Shown here in pieces: positions 15,749 through 23,262 of a stretch of 36,718 bases of DNA. The translations under genes were made by a program, and so were the position numbers. Under the pieces are notes generated by a model that did no database searches, had not been told where the DNA came from, and saw only the letters and a program-made list of their open reading frames with translations. How positions within the stretch are numbered: the first letter of the stretch is position 1; each line of letters starts with the position of its first letter. The stretch is from Gammaproteobacteria bacterium (GTDB taxonomy: Bacteria; Pseudomonadota; Gammaproteobacteria; Thiohalobacterales; Thiohalobacteraceae): assembly GCA_016218375.1 (NCBI GenBank), contig JACREG010000004.1:1-36718 (forward strand), in the 5' to 3' direction.

Positions 15749-18322
15749 TTAGCTGGCGTGCAGGATGTCTTTCAACTTGAACAGGAGCTCCAGCGCCTGA
15801 CGGGGGCTGAGGTCGGCCGGCTCGATGCCTTCGAGGGCGTCGAGGATGGGGTGATCGGTTGGCGCCGCGAACAGGCCGAGCTGCCCGCTGTTGCTGGCGG
15901 GTGTGTGGGTGGCGGACTGGTTTTCCAATTCGCGCAGGCGTTGCCGGGCCTGATTCAACACCTCCTTGGGGATGCCGGCCAGCGCGGCGACGTGCAGGCC
16001 GTAGCTGCGGTCGGCCGGTCCTTCCTTGACCGCATGCAGGAACACGATGCGGTCGCCGTGCTCCATCGCATCCAGGTGCACGTTGGCGATGGACGGATAC
16101 AGCGCCGGCAGTTCGGTGAGTTCGAAGTAATGCGTGGCGAACAGTGTGAACGCCTGAATGCGTTTGGCCAGATCGGCGGCGCAGGCCCACGCCAGCGACA
16201 AACCATCGTAGGTGCTGGTGCCGCGGCCGATCTCGTCCATCAACACCAGACTGTGCTCGGTGGCGTTGTGCAGGATGTTGGCGGTCTCGGTCATTTCCAC
16301 CATGAAGGTCGAACGCCCGGTGGCGAGATCGTCCGACGCGCCGATGCGGGTAAAGATGCGGTCGATGGGACCGATGACCGCGCGCGCCGCCGGCACGAAA
16401 CTGCCGATGTGCGCGAGCAGCACAATCAGCGCGGTCTGGCGCATGTACGTGGATTTGCCGCCCATGTTCGGGCCGGTGATGACGAGCATGCGCCGTGCCT
16501 CGTCGAAGCGTACATCGTTGGGTACGAACGGCGTGTCCAGCACGTGCTCGACCACCGGATGCCGGCCGGCCTCGATCGACAGGCCGGGTTCGTCGTTCAG
16601 GTGCGGACGGCGCCAGTCGAGCGTGTCGGCGCGTTCGGCGAAGCAGGCCAGCACGTCGAGTTCGGCGACGGCCTCGGCGGCGGTTTGTAAGGGTGCGAGG
16701 AATTCGAGTAGCGCATCGAGCAACGCGTCGTAGAGCGCCTTCTCGCGTGCGAGTGCGCGTTCGCGCGCGGACAGCACCTTGTCCTCGAAGCGTTTCAATT
16801 CCGGCGTGATGTAGCGTTCCGCGCCTTTCAGTGTCTGGCGGCGCTGGAAATCGTCGGGCACGCGCGTTGCCTGGGCCTTGCCGACTTCGATATAGAAGCC
16901 GTGCACGCGGTTGTAACCGACCTTGAGCGTGGCGATGCCGGAGCGTTCGCGCTCGCGGATTTCCAGATCGACCAGGAACTGATCGGCGTTTTCGCTCAAG
17001 CTCCGCAGTTCGTCGAGTTCCGCGTCGTAACCGGTGGCGATCATGCCGCCGTCGCGGCTCAACACCGGCGGTTGTTCCACCAACGCGCGCTGTAACAGCG
17101 ACTGCGGTTGCGGATGCTCGCCGATGTCTCCGGCGACTTCGCGCAACAGCGGATCGTCGTATGCAGACAGCACGCGCTGCAAATGCGGCAGACGCGCCAG
17201 ACTGTCGCGCAGGCCCGAAAGATCGCGCGGTCGCGCGGATTTCAACGCCACGCGCGTCATCACCCGTTCCAGATCGCACAGTCCGCGCAGCACGCTATGC
17301 ACGGCCTCGAAACCGCGGTCGTTCTGCAAAGTCTCCACGCACTGGTGGCGCTTGCGCAAACGCGCGCGGCTGCGCAGCGGCCGGTTCAGCCAGCGCCGCA
17401 GCAGGCGACCACCCATCGCCGTCGCGGTGCTGTCGAGCACGCCGGCAAGGCTGTGTTCGACGCGCCCCGATTGCGCGTGATCGAGTTCCAGATTGCGCCG
17501 GCTGGCGGCGTCGAGAATGATGCTGTCCTCGCGCAGTTCCACGCGCAACCCGCGCAGATGCGGCAATGCCGCACGTTGCGTGTCCTTCACGTATTGCAGC
17601 AGCGCGGCGGCCGCACCGATGGCCAGCGGCAGGCTCTGACAACCGAAGCCGGTGAGATCGCGCGTGCCGAACTGCGCGCACAACTGACGCAGACCGCTGT
17701 CGGCCTCGTAATGCCAGGGCGGACGGCGCTTGCTGCCGGTGCGTTCGCTGATCGTTGCGGGAAATGTCGTGTCTTCGTTGAACAGCAGTTCGCTCGGGCG
17801 CAGCCGTTCCAGTTCGCTGTGCAGCGCCTCGACGCCATCGAGTTCCTGCACGCTGAAACGCCCGCTGCTGAGATCGAGCACCGCCAGACCGAAGCGCTCT
17901 CTCAGGCCGGTGCAGGCCGCGAGCAAGTTGTCGCGGCGCTCTTCGAGCAAGGATTCCTCGGTGACCGTGCCCGGTGTGACGATGCGCACCACTTGGCGTT
18001 CCACCGGCCCCTTGCTCGCCGCTGGATCGCCGATCTGCTCGCAGATCGCCACCGACTCGCCGAGCCGCACCAGCTTGGCCAGATATTGGTCGACTGCGTG
18101 TACCGGCACGCCCGCCATCGGAATCGGCTCGCCGGCCGATTGACCGCGCGCGGTGAGCGTGATGTCGAGCAACGGCGCCGCGCGTCGCGCGTCGCTGTAG
18201 AACAGCTCGTAGAAATCGCCCATGCGATAGAACAACAGGATATCCGGATGCTCGGCCTTGATGCGCAGATACTGCTGCATCATGGGCGTGTGCGGACTGG
18301 CTTCTGGGGTCGGCGTGGACAT
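15749..18322 (-). CDS. mutS: DNA mismatch repair ATPase MutS
   Basis: MutS recognises base mismatches and small loops and recruits MutL. The 857-residue protein has the usual length. The mismatch-contacting FYE motif ([13 protein letters not shown]) lies near residue 35, followed by connector, lever, clamp ([15 protein letters not shown]), and the C-terminal ABC ATPase with Walker A ([15 protein letters not shown]), Walker B ([16 protein letters not shown]) and the helix-turn-helix end ([17 protein letters not shown]). There is no strong SD before the ATG. In Pseudomonas-like genomes mutS is next to fdxA on one side and divergent from cinA on the other; both junctions are split here. Confidence 0.97.
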   Translation of the reverse strand: MSTPTPEASPHTPMMQQYLRIKAEHPDILLFYRMGDFYELFYSDARRAAPLLDITLTARGQSAGEPIPMAGVPVHAVDQYLAKLVRLGESVAICEQIGDPAASKGPVERQVVRIVTPGTVTEESLLEERRDNLLAACTGLRERFGLAVLDLSSGRFSVQELDGVEALHSELERLRPSELLFNEDTTFPATISERTGSKRRPPWHYEADSGLRQLCAQFGTRDLTGFGCQSLPLAIGAAAALLQYVKDTQRAALPHLRGLRVELREDSIILDAASRRNLELDHAQSGRVEHSLAGVLDSTATAMGGRLLRRWLNRPLRSRARLRKRHQCVETLQNDRGFEAVHSVLRGLCDLERVMTRVALKSARPRDLSGLRDSLARLPHLQRVLSAYDDPLLREVAGDIGEHPQPQSLLQRALVEQPPVLSRDGGMIATGYDAELDELRSLSENADQFLVDLEIRERERSGIATLKVGYNRVHGFYIEVGKAQATRVPDDFQRRQTLKGAERYITPELKRFEDKVLSARERALAREKALYDALLDALLEFLAPLQTAAEAVAELDVLACFAERADTLDWRRPHLNDEPGLSIEAGRHPVVEHVLDTPFVPNDVRFDEARRMLVITGPNMGGKSTYMRQTALIVLLAHIGSFVPAARAVIGPIDRIFTRIGASDDLATGRSTFMVEMTETANILHNATEHSLVLMDEIGRGTSTYDGLSLAWACAADLAKRIQAFTLFATHYFELTELPALYPSIANVHLDAMEHGDRIVFLHAVKEGPADRSYGLHVAALAGIPKEVLNQARQRLRELENQSATHTPASNSGQLGLFAAPTDHPILDALEGIEPADLSPRQALELLFKLKDILHAS

Positions 18323-18453
18323 CGGGCGGGAGTTTACCCAAAGCGCCCCGAGGTGCCTACTGGGGATGCCTACCCTTGGCGCGGTAGGGGGCTGGGTCGT
18401 TTTTGCTAGGGGGATTTCTGCTGGCAGTTAAGGAATTTTCTTGTTTGTGTCAG

Positions 18454-18474
18454 GCTGGCTTAGAGATTGCCAGC
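18454..18474 (+). promoter_or_regulatory. Inverted repeat with sigma-54-like spacing upstream of the exosortase gene
   Basis: GCTGGC-TTAGAGATT-GCCAGC is a perfect 6-bp inverted repeat. The same bases read TGGC-N7-TTGC, the -24/-12 spacing of a sigma-54 promoter, but lack the preferred A after TGGC. It lies about 285-300 bp before the coding start, so it may be a promoter with a long leader or an operator. Confidence 0.3.
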
Positions 18475-18730
18475 ATCAGGGGTCTTTTTAATGATGGTAC
18501 CGTTTTGACCGTTTGCGCTACTATGACAACTACTGGTGATATACGTTATTATGAAAATGTTAGGGTAAATTCCGCGCTTAAGTAAGAAGCCGTGAGTGAG
18601 GCGAGGTGCCTCAAAATTGCATGTTCACGGCGATGTCGGATGTGTAGTATTTGATGTCTCAGTAAGTATTGTGTTATTGGGCCTTGATGTTTTTCAATCC
18701 TTTTGATTTTACTTGTTTATGATATATCGC

Positions 18731-18752
18731 GCAGTCATTGTTGAGTGACTGC
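18731..18752 (+). promoter_or_regulatory. Hairpin abutting the exosortase start
   Basis: GCAGTCA-ttgttgag-TGACTGC is a perfect 7-bp stem that ends 2-20 bases before the candidate start codons (TTG 18755, ATG 18764, ATG 18773). It could be an operator or affect translation initiation. Confidence 0.35.
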
Positions 18753-18754
18753 CA

Positions 18755-20353
18755 TTGCCTTGGATGAATGTTATGGTTGCGGCGGATTCCTCAAGACAAG
18801 TTTGGCAGATGACGCTGGTCGGCTGGGCAGTGCTCTCATTGACAGCCCTGTCTATTGGCTTCGTGTCATGGGACGGTATTCAGTATCTGCTTCATCAATG
18901 GGAGAAGCCTGAATACGGCTATGCTTACATGCTGCCTGGGATAGTCGCTTTCCTGGTCTGGCAACGGAAAGATGAATTGGAGCGTATCCAGTTCAATGGC
19001 GATTGGCGTGGGTTAATGCTTTTTCTGCTGGGGTTGGCGATATTGTGGGGCGGTAAGCTATCCGCTGTGCATGCGATTATTCAGTATGGGTTGCTGCTGG
19101 CAATTCTTGGAGCGGTTTGGGCGTATGTGGGGCACCAGGGTTTTAAGAGGATTTTGATGCCTTTGACTATTCTTGTGCTCACTATCCCACTTCCTGGTTT
19201 TATCTATCAAAGCATATCTAACGACCTGCAATTGATCTCTTCCCGCTTAGGGGTGGCTGTCATCAGGCTTCTCAATATAAGCGTGAATCTCGAAGGTAAT
19301 GTTATTGACCTTGGCGCCTATAAACTCCAAGTTGTCGAAGCCTGTAATGGCTTACGGTATTTGTTTCCCCTTCTGACGCTTGGTTATGTGGCGGCCTACT
19401 TCTTCAAGGTGGAAGTGTGGAAGCGTGTATTGTTGTTTGCCTCGGCGGCACCAATCTCGGTGTTGATGAATAGTTTTCGTATTGGCGTAATCGGTATCCT
19501 TGTGGAATATTGGGGTGTATCGATGGCAGAGGGGTTTCTGCATGAATTCGAGGGCTGGTTTGTATTTATGGCTTGCCTTGGCGTGTTGTTGCTTGAGATG
19601 TGGGTGCTGACCAATATTGGCCGTGACTCGAGGCCGCTACAACAAGTTTTTGGTATCGAGTGGCCTCAGTCGACGCCAGTTGATGCTGTAGTAGCAAAAA
19701 GGACGATCCCTCTTCCGGCGTATGCCGGTTTGGCTATTGCCGTGATGATGGCTGTATTTGCGCTAGTAATTCCTGATCGTGAAGATGTTATTCCTAATCG
19801 TGAGAGCTTCAGTCAATTCCCATTGGTGCTGGGGCAGTGGCGTGGCAGGGACGATGTTTTGGAGCAGAGTGCGCTTGAGTCTCTCAATCTGGACGATTAT
19901 CTGCTGGCCGACTATCACAGTAGCGATACTGTGCCAAATGTTGGTGTATATGTAGCGTATTACGGAATTCAGCGGGCAGATAAGGTGCCTCATTCCCCCG
20001 CCGCTTGTTTGCCAGGTGGTGGTTGGTTGATAACCGATAGGAAGGTTTACCCGGTGAGCGGTATTGAGGTGAATGGGGAGCCTCTTCTGGTGAATAGATT
20101 TATCATCGAGCAACATGGGGTCCGCCAGTTGGTTTATTATTGGTTTCACCAGCGAGGTCGAGCCATACATAACGAATACACGGTTAAATGGTATCTTCTG
20201 CTCGACTCCGTAACGAAGAAGCGTTCTGATGGTTCTTTGGTGCGATTGACTACTAGAATATCGCCAGATGAGACCGCGGAAGCTGCGGATGCACGGCTTG
20301 CTTCGTTCGTGGGTGATATTGTTCCTGTGCTCAAAAAATATATCCCCGATTGA
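18755..20353 (+). CDS. xrtD: Exosortase fused to EpsI domain (XrtD type, VPLPA-CTERM class)
   Basis: Exosortases are multi-pass membrane transpeptidase-like enzymes that sort proteins with a C-terminal PEP-CTERM or related signal. Residues 1-290 have several TM helices with the invariant Cys197 (VVEACNGLRYLFP), Arg242 (LMNSFRIGVIG) and His263 (AEGFLHEFEGW). Residues 350-530 form an EpsI (DUF3485) domain with the signature HSPAACLPGGGW and the LGQWRGRD start. This two-part protein is the layout of exosortase D. The ORF begins at TTG; ATG 18773 (MVAADSS) has a better-placed GGA and is an equally likely start. GC is clearly lower than in neighbours, suggesting transfer. No CTERM substrate or polysaccharide gene is adjacent. 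The family is firm; the D subtype is from memory of its fusion architecture. Confidence 0.88.
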   Translation: MPWMNVMVAADSSRQVWQMTLVGWAVLSLTALSIGFVSWDGIQYLLHQWEKPEYGYAYMLPGIVAFLVWQRKDELERIQFNGDWRGLMLFLLGLAILWGGKLSAVHAIIQYGLLLAILGAVWAYVGHQGFKRILMPLTILVLTIPLPGFIYQSISNDLQLISSRLGVAVIRLLNISVNLEGNVIDLGAYKLQVVEACNGLRYLFPLLTLGYVAAYFFKVEVWKRVLLFASAAPISVLMNSFRIGVIGILVEYWGVSMAEGFLHEFEGWFVFMACLGVLLLEMWVLTNIGRDSRPLQQVFGIEWPQSTPVDAVVAKRTIPLPAYAGLAIAVMMAVFALVIPDREDVIPNRESFSQFPLVLGQWRGRDDVLEQSALESLNLDDYLLADYHSSDTVPNVGVYVAYYGIQRADKVPHSPAACLPGGGWLITDRKVYPVSGIEVNGEPLLVNRFIIEQHGVRQLVYYWFHQRGRAIHNEYTVKWYLLLDSVTKKRSDGSLVRLTTRISPDETAEAADARLASFVGDIVPVLKKYIPD

Positions 20354-20452
20354 GCGCGGTGCTGTGTCGACTGTGCCGAGTTTCAACGGTTGACACCCCG
20401 GGCTAGTCGCTGACTATCGGTGGTGGGTTTGCCTTGGACACTGCATTCCGCT

Positions 20453-22252
20453 TTAGTCGGGACGGCTGTCCTCGAAACTGAAGCGCTTCTCTCTGAACAA
20501 AGTCAGGCAGGCGTCGGCGACGACCGGGTCATAGTGGGTTCCCGTGCCGCGCTCGATTTCGTCGAGCGCGGACTGCATGCCGAGACTGGGGCGGTAGGGG
20601 CGGTGCGACGACATGGCTTCCACCACGTCGGCCACGGCGAGAATCCTTGCTTCCAGGATGATCTGGTCGCCGCGAATGCCTTCCGGATAGCCGGAGCCAT
20701 CCATGCGTTCATGATGCTGCAATATCATTTCGGCGACCGGCCAGGGAAATTCGACGTCGTGAACGATGTTGAAGCCGACTTCGCAATGGGTCTTGATGAG
20801 CTCGAACTCGGCCACGTTGATCCGTCCGGGCCGGTTCAGGAGTTCCGCCGGGACGTAGATCTTGCCGATATCGTGAATCAGAGCGCCAAAATGCAGGCCT
20901 TCCAGTATCGGTCGGTCCATGTCCATCTGTTGTCCTATCGCGGTCGCCAATTGCGCGACCCGTTGCTGATGCCCGGCCGTGTAGGGGTCGCGCGTTTCGA
21001 TGGTGCGTGAAATCGTGCCGATGGTTTCTTTGTACACTTTCAGCAGGCGCTGCTGATTGTCCTTGCGCTCGCTGATATTGCGGGCGATGGCAAGTATGAA
21101 TCTGCTGCCATGGATATTCACCGGATAGCTGCTTACTTCGATGGGCACGGTACCGCCATCCTTGCGGGTCAGTTGAAACTCGGCCGGACCGATGGGTTGA
21201 CGGAAACCGCGTTCCATCAGTTGCAGAGCCCGTGGCAGCGCATCGCTCGTCAGCAGCCCCGATTCCACAACGGTTTTGCCGAGCAGTTCGCTGCGCTTGC
21301 AGCCGACGATATCTTCGGCCGCCTTGTTGCCGTCGGCGAAGCGGCCCTGGTCGTTGATCAGGTAATAGGCATCCGGCGCATATTCGAACAGTACGCGCAG
21401 GCGGTCTTCGGAGGCTTCCAGCTCGGTAATCGCGCGGCGATATTCGGTGACATCCTCTCCTGAAGCCAGAATGCCCGTCGGCTTGCCCAGATCGTCTATG
21501 AGCGGCGTATTGTCCCAGACGATGGTGCGCCGCTCACCGTCGCGCGTGACGATGGTGTTTTCATGCCGCTGGGCGTGGTGCAGGGTGCCTGCGATCAGCT
21601 TGTCGAAAATCTGTGCGGCGAATTCGCGTTCGAATTCCGGGATGAACACCTCGAACCAGTTTTTGCCCAGGAGTTCCACTTCGGTATAGCCGAGGATTTC
21701 ACAGCCGCGCCGGTTGATCATGGTGATGCGTTTATCGAGTCCGATGGCAACGACGATGACGCCGGCCACTTCCAGACACTGGCGTACGCGCCGGTCGTCG
21801 TTGTCGGCGGAAGCGGATTTGCTCATGCGTTCCGTGATGTCGCGTGCTTCGCCGTACAACACCGTCGCTTTGCCGTCGGCATCGCGCGCAACGGTGCCGT
21901 GATCCTCGAACCAATACAACCGGGTGCGATCCTTCGAATAGATACGATACTCCAGCCGGTAGTTGTCCGCGGTCTCGGCGGCAGTTCGTAGCTCGCGTTT
22001 GACGCGTGCGCGGTCTTTGGGATGGATCTGCCGGAACAGAAATCCCGGCACGCCCTTCCATTCGGCGATCTGGAATCCCAGCAGGCCGGTCAGGGCAGGA
22101 CTGATGAAGAACGCCGAGAAATCGGCCGGGTCGATGCAATAGAGGATAGTCGTGAGCTGTTCCAACAGCGCATGGATATGTCGCTCGTCGCTGTTACGGT
22201 GCAGGACGGCATTATGCGATGCGGGTTTTTCCGGCAGTGTCTTGCGATCCAT
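20453..22252 (-). CDS. PAS-PAS-PAS-HD-GYP cyclic di-GMP phosphodiesterase
   Basis: The 599-residue soluble protein has three PAS-type sensor domains: about 20-145 (ILYCIDPADFSAFFISPAL, ending DITERM), 155-275 (VIVVAIGLDKRITMINRRG, ending DVTEYR) and 285-400 (APDAYYLINDQGRFADGN, ending NISERK). An HD-GYP domain follows. Its HD pair (ALIHDIGKIYVP), the preceding histidine (AGHQQRV), later HHERMDGSGYPEG and the ADVVEAM segment are present, so c-di-GMP hydrolysis is expected. Its SD (AAGGGG) appears buried in a leader hairpin. It is probably co-transcribed with the dgcZ-like gene about 115 bp upstream. The input signal is unknown; no TM helices are seen. Confidence 0.92.
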   Translation of the reverse strand: MDRKTLPEKPASHNAVLHRNSDERHIHALLEQLTTILYCIDPADFSAFFISPALTGLLGFQIAEWKGVPGFLFRQIHPKDRARVKRELRTAAETADNYRLEYRIYSKDRTRLYWFEDHGTVARDADGKATVLYGEARDITERMSKSASADNDDRRVRQCLEVAGVIVVAIGLDKRITMINRRGCEILGYTEVELLGKNWFEVFIPEFEREFAAQIFDKLIAGTLHHAQRHENTIVTRDGERRTIVWDNTPLIDDLGKPTGILASGEDVTEYRRAITELEASEDRLRVLFEYAPDAYYLINDQGRFADGNKAAEDIVGCKRSELLGKTVVESGLLTSDALPRALQLMERGFRQPIGPAEFQLTRKDGGTVPIEVSSYPVNIHGSRFILAIARNISERKDNQQRLLKVYKETIGTISRTIETRDPYTAGHQQRVAQLATAIGQQMDMDRPILEGLHFGALIHDIGKIYVPAELLNRPGRINVAEFELIKTHCEVGFNIVHDVEFPWPVAEMILQHHERMDGSGYPEGIRGDQIILEARILAVADVVEAMSSHRPYRPSLGMQSALDEIERGTGTHYDPVVADACLTLFREKRFSFEDSRPD

Positions 22253-22257
22253 GTGCG

Positions 22258-22303
22258 ACCCCTTCTACCCATTGTTCATGCCTGAACCTCCCTGGGTAGG
22301 GGT
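22258..22303 (-). promoter_or_regulatory. Leader hairpin that can hide the SD of the HD-GYP gene
   Basis: In the minus-strand mRNA, ACCCCUACCCA can pair with UGGGUAGAAGGGGU with a three-base bulge, and the loop holds a nested GUUCA-ggca-UGAAC stem. The SD AAGGGG, six bases before the AUG, is inside the pairing. There is no U-run, so it is not a terminator. Confidence 0.5.
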
Positions 22304-22367
22304 AGATACTAGCGCTATCATGCCCGGACCGCCACCGTCACCGGCCACGTTGGCTTACTGCGCCGGG

Positions 22368-23252
22368 TTATTGCCCCCAAACCTGCACGCGATTGCGGCC
22401 GGCCTGTTTGGCGGCATAGAGTGCGCGATCCGCGCGATCGATGGATTCTTCGATACTGACAGCGGCTTCGAGCGGCGCGATGCCAAAGGACGCCGTGACC
22501 AGAATGGGCGTATCGCCATCGTGCGTCAGTACCTGGCCCGCAAGCCCCTCGCGAATGCGTTCCATCACGGCCTGCGCGGTTTGCAGGTCCGTATTGGGCA
22601 GCGAAATCAGAAATTCCTCGCCTCCGTAGCGGAATATCCGGTCATAGGGTCGAAGACAGGTTTTGACGTAACGCACCACCGCGGACAACACATGGTCGCC
22701 GATGATATGCCCATGACTGTCGTTGATATCCTTGAAGCGATCAAGGTCCAATATCGCGACCGAACATGCCTGGGCGGCTCGTTTTATCAGGGCATGTATC
22801 TGTCTGAGTGCCGCGAGCAGGCCGATACGGCTTTCCGCGCCCGTCAGCGGGTCGAGTTTGTACAGCGAATCCTCGATCTCGCCGATCAGCGAGTGCAACT
22901 GTAGGCGGAGTTTTTCCAGTGCATTGGCGAAACTGTCGTAATCGGCGGTCGCAACGCTGCCGGCATGCTCGAACGACAGCAGCAATCGCGCGGCAAGTGC
23001 GTGCATGTTTTTGTGTTCCATCTCCATGGCGGTGAATGCCGCGTGTTCCCGGACTATTTCCGGCGCGGCGGTGTAATACCACTGACCGAACCGGCAATGC
23101 AGGTGTGCATCGCCGGTTGTATCGCGCGGATCGCAGGGGAGCCGGCAGACCAGCGAGCGGATCAGATCTTTGTGCCACTGCTCGTGGTTGTAGAGTGCCT
23201 GCTTCAATTGCAACAGTGCGCCCAGCAGCTCTTCTTGTCGAATGAAAAACAT
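22368..23252 (-). CDS. dgcZ: Zinc-sensing diguanylate cyclase (CZB-GGDEF, DgcZ-like)
   Basis: The 294-residue protein matches E. coli DgcZ (YdeH) in size and layout. The N-terminal CZB domain carries His23, Cys53 (HCRFGQWY), His80 and His84 (MEHKNMH); these align one residue off the zinc ligands His22, Cys52, His79 and His83 of E. coli DgcZ. The GGDEF domain has an intact RYGGEEF site and an RxxD inhibitory site (RPYD) five residues before it. The SD AAGGGG lies five bases before the ATG. It starts 10 bases after the stop of the GGDEF-EAL gene, so the two form an operon, likely with the HD-GYP gene. By analogy zinc binding would inhibit cyclic di-GMP synthesis. Confidence 0.9.
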   Translation of the reverse strand: MFFIRQEELLGALLQLKQALYNHEQWHKDLIRSLVCRLPCDPRDTTGDAHLHCRFGQWYYTAAPEIVREHAAFTAMEMEHKNMHALAARLLLSFEHAGSVATADYDSFANALEKLRLQLHSLIGEIEDSLYKLDPLTGAESRIGLLAALRQIHALIKRAAQACSVAILDLDRFKDINDSHGHIIGDHVLSAVVRYVKTCLRPYDRIFRYGGEEFLISLPNTDLQTAQAVMERIREGLAGQVLTHDGDTPILVTASFGIAPLEAAVSIEESIDRADRALYAAKQAGRNRVQVWGQ

Positions 23253-23262
23253 GGGTACCCCT

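Larger units (their letters stand above)
18323..18754. other. 432-bp AT-richer gap between mutS and the exosortase gene
   Basis: Composition changes sharply near 18400: GC-rich sequence with a CCTACC/GGTAGG hairpin (18369-18388) gives way to T-rich sequence (aattttcttgtttg, ttttgattttacttg). It holds the inverted repeat with sigma-54-like spacing at 18454-18474 and a hairpin at 18731-18752. The 60-codon ORF at 18403 starts at a TTG without an SD and resembles nothing I know; I see no convincing gene. Confidence 0.6.

Noticed and set aside
18403-18585. 60-codon ORF upstream of the exosortase gene
   Set aside because: TTG start without SD, no recognisable family and no coupling to a neighbour; too weak to call a gene.
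18399-20410. Insertion sequence or integron boundaries around the low-GC exosortase gene
   Set aside because: I looked for terminal inverted repeats, target-site duplications and transposase remnants and found none.
20354-20452. Terminator between the convergent exosortase and HD-GYP genes
   Set aside because: Only a 5-bp TAGTC/GACTA stem without a T-run is present; not enough to call a terminator.
22253-22367. Possible cyclic di-GMP (GEMM) riboswitch before the HD-GYP gene
   Set aside because: The conserved GEMM core (the CACGCACAGGGCAAACC-like region and GNRA tetraloop helix) is not present; I kept only the SD-masking hairpin.
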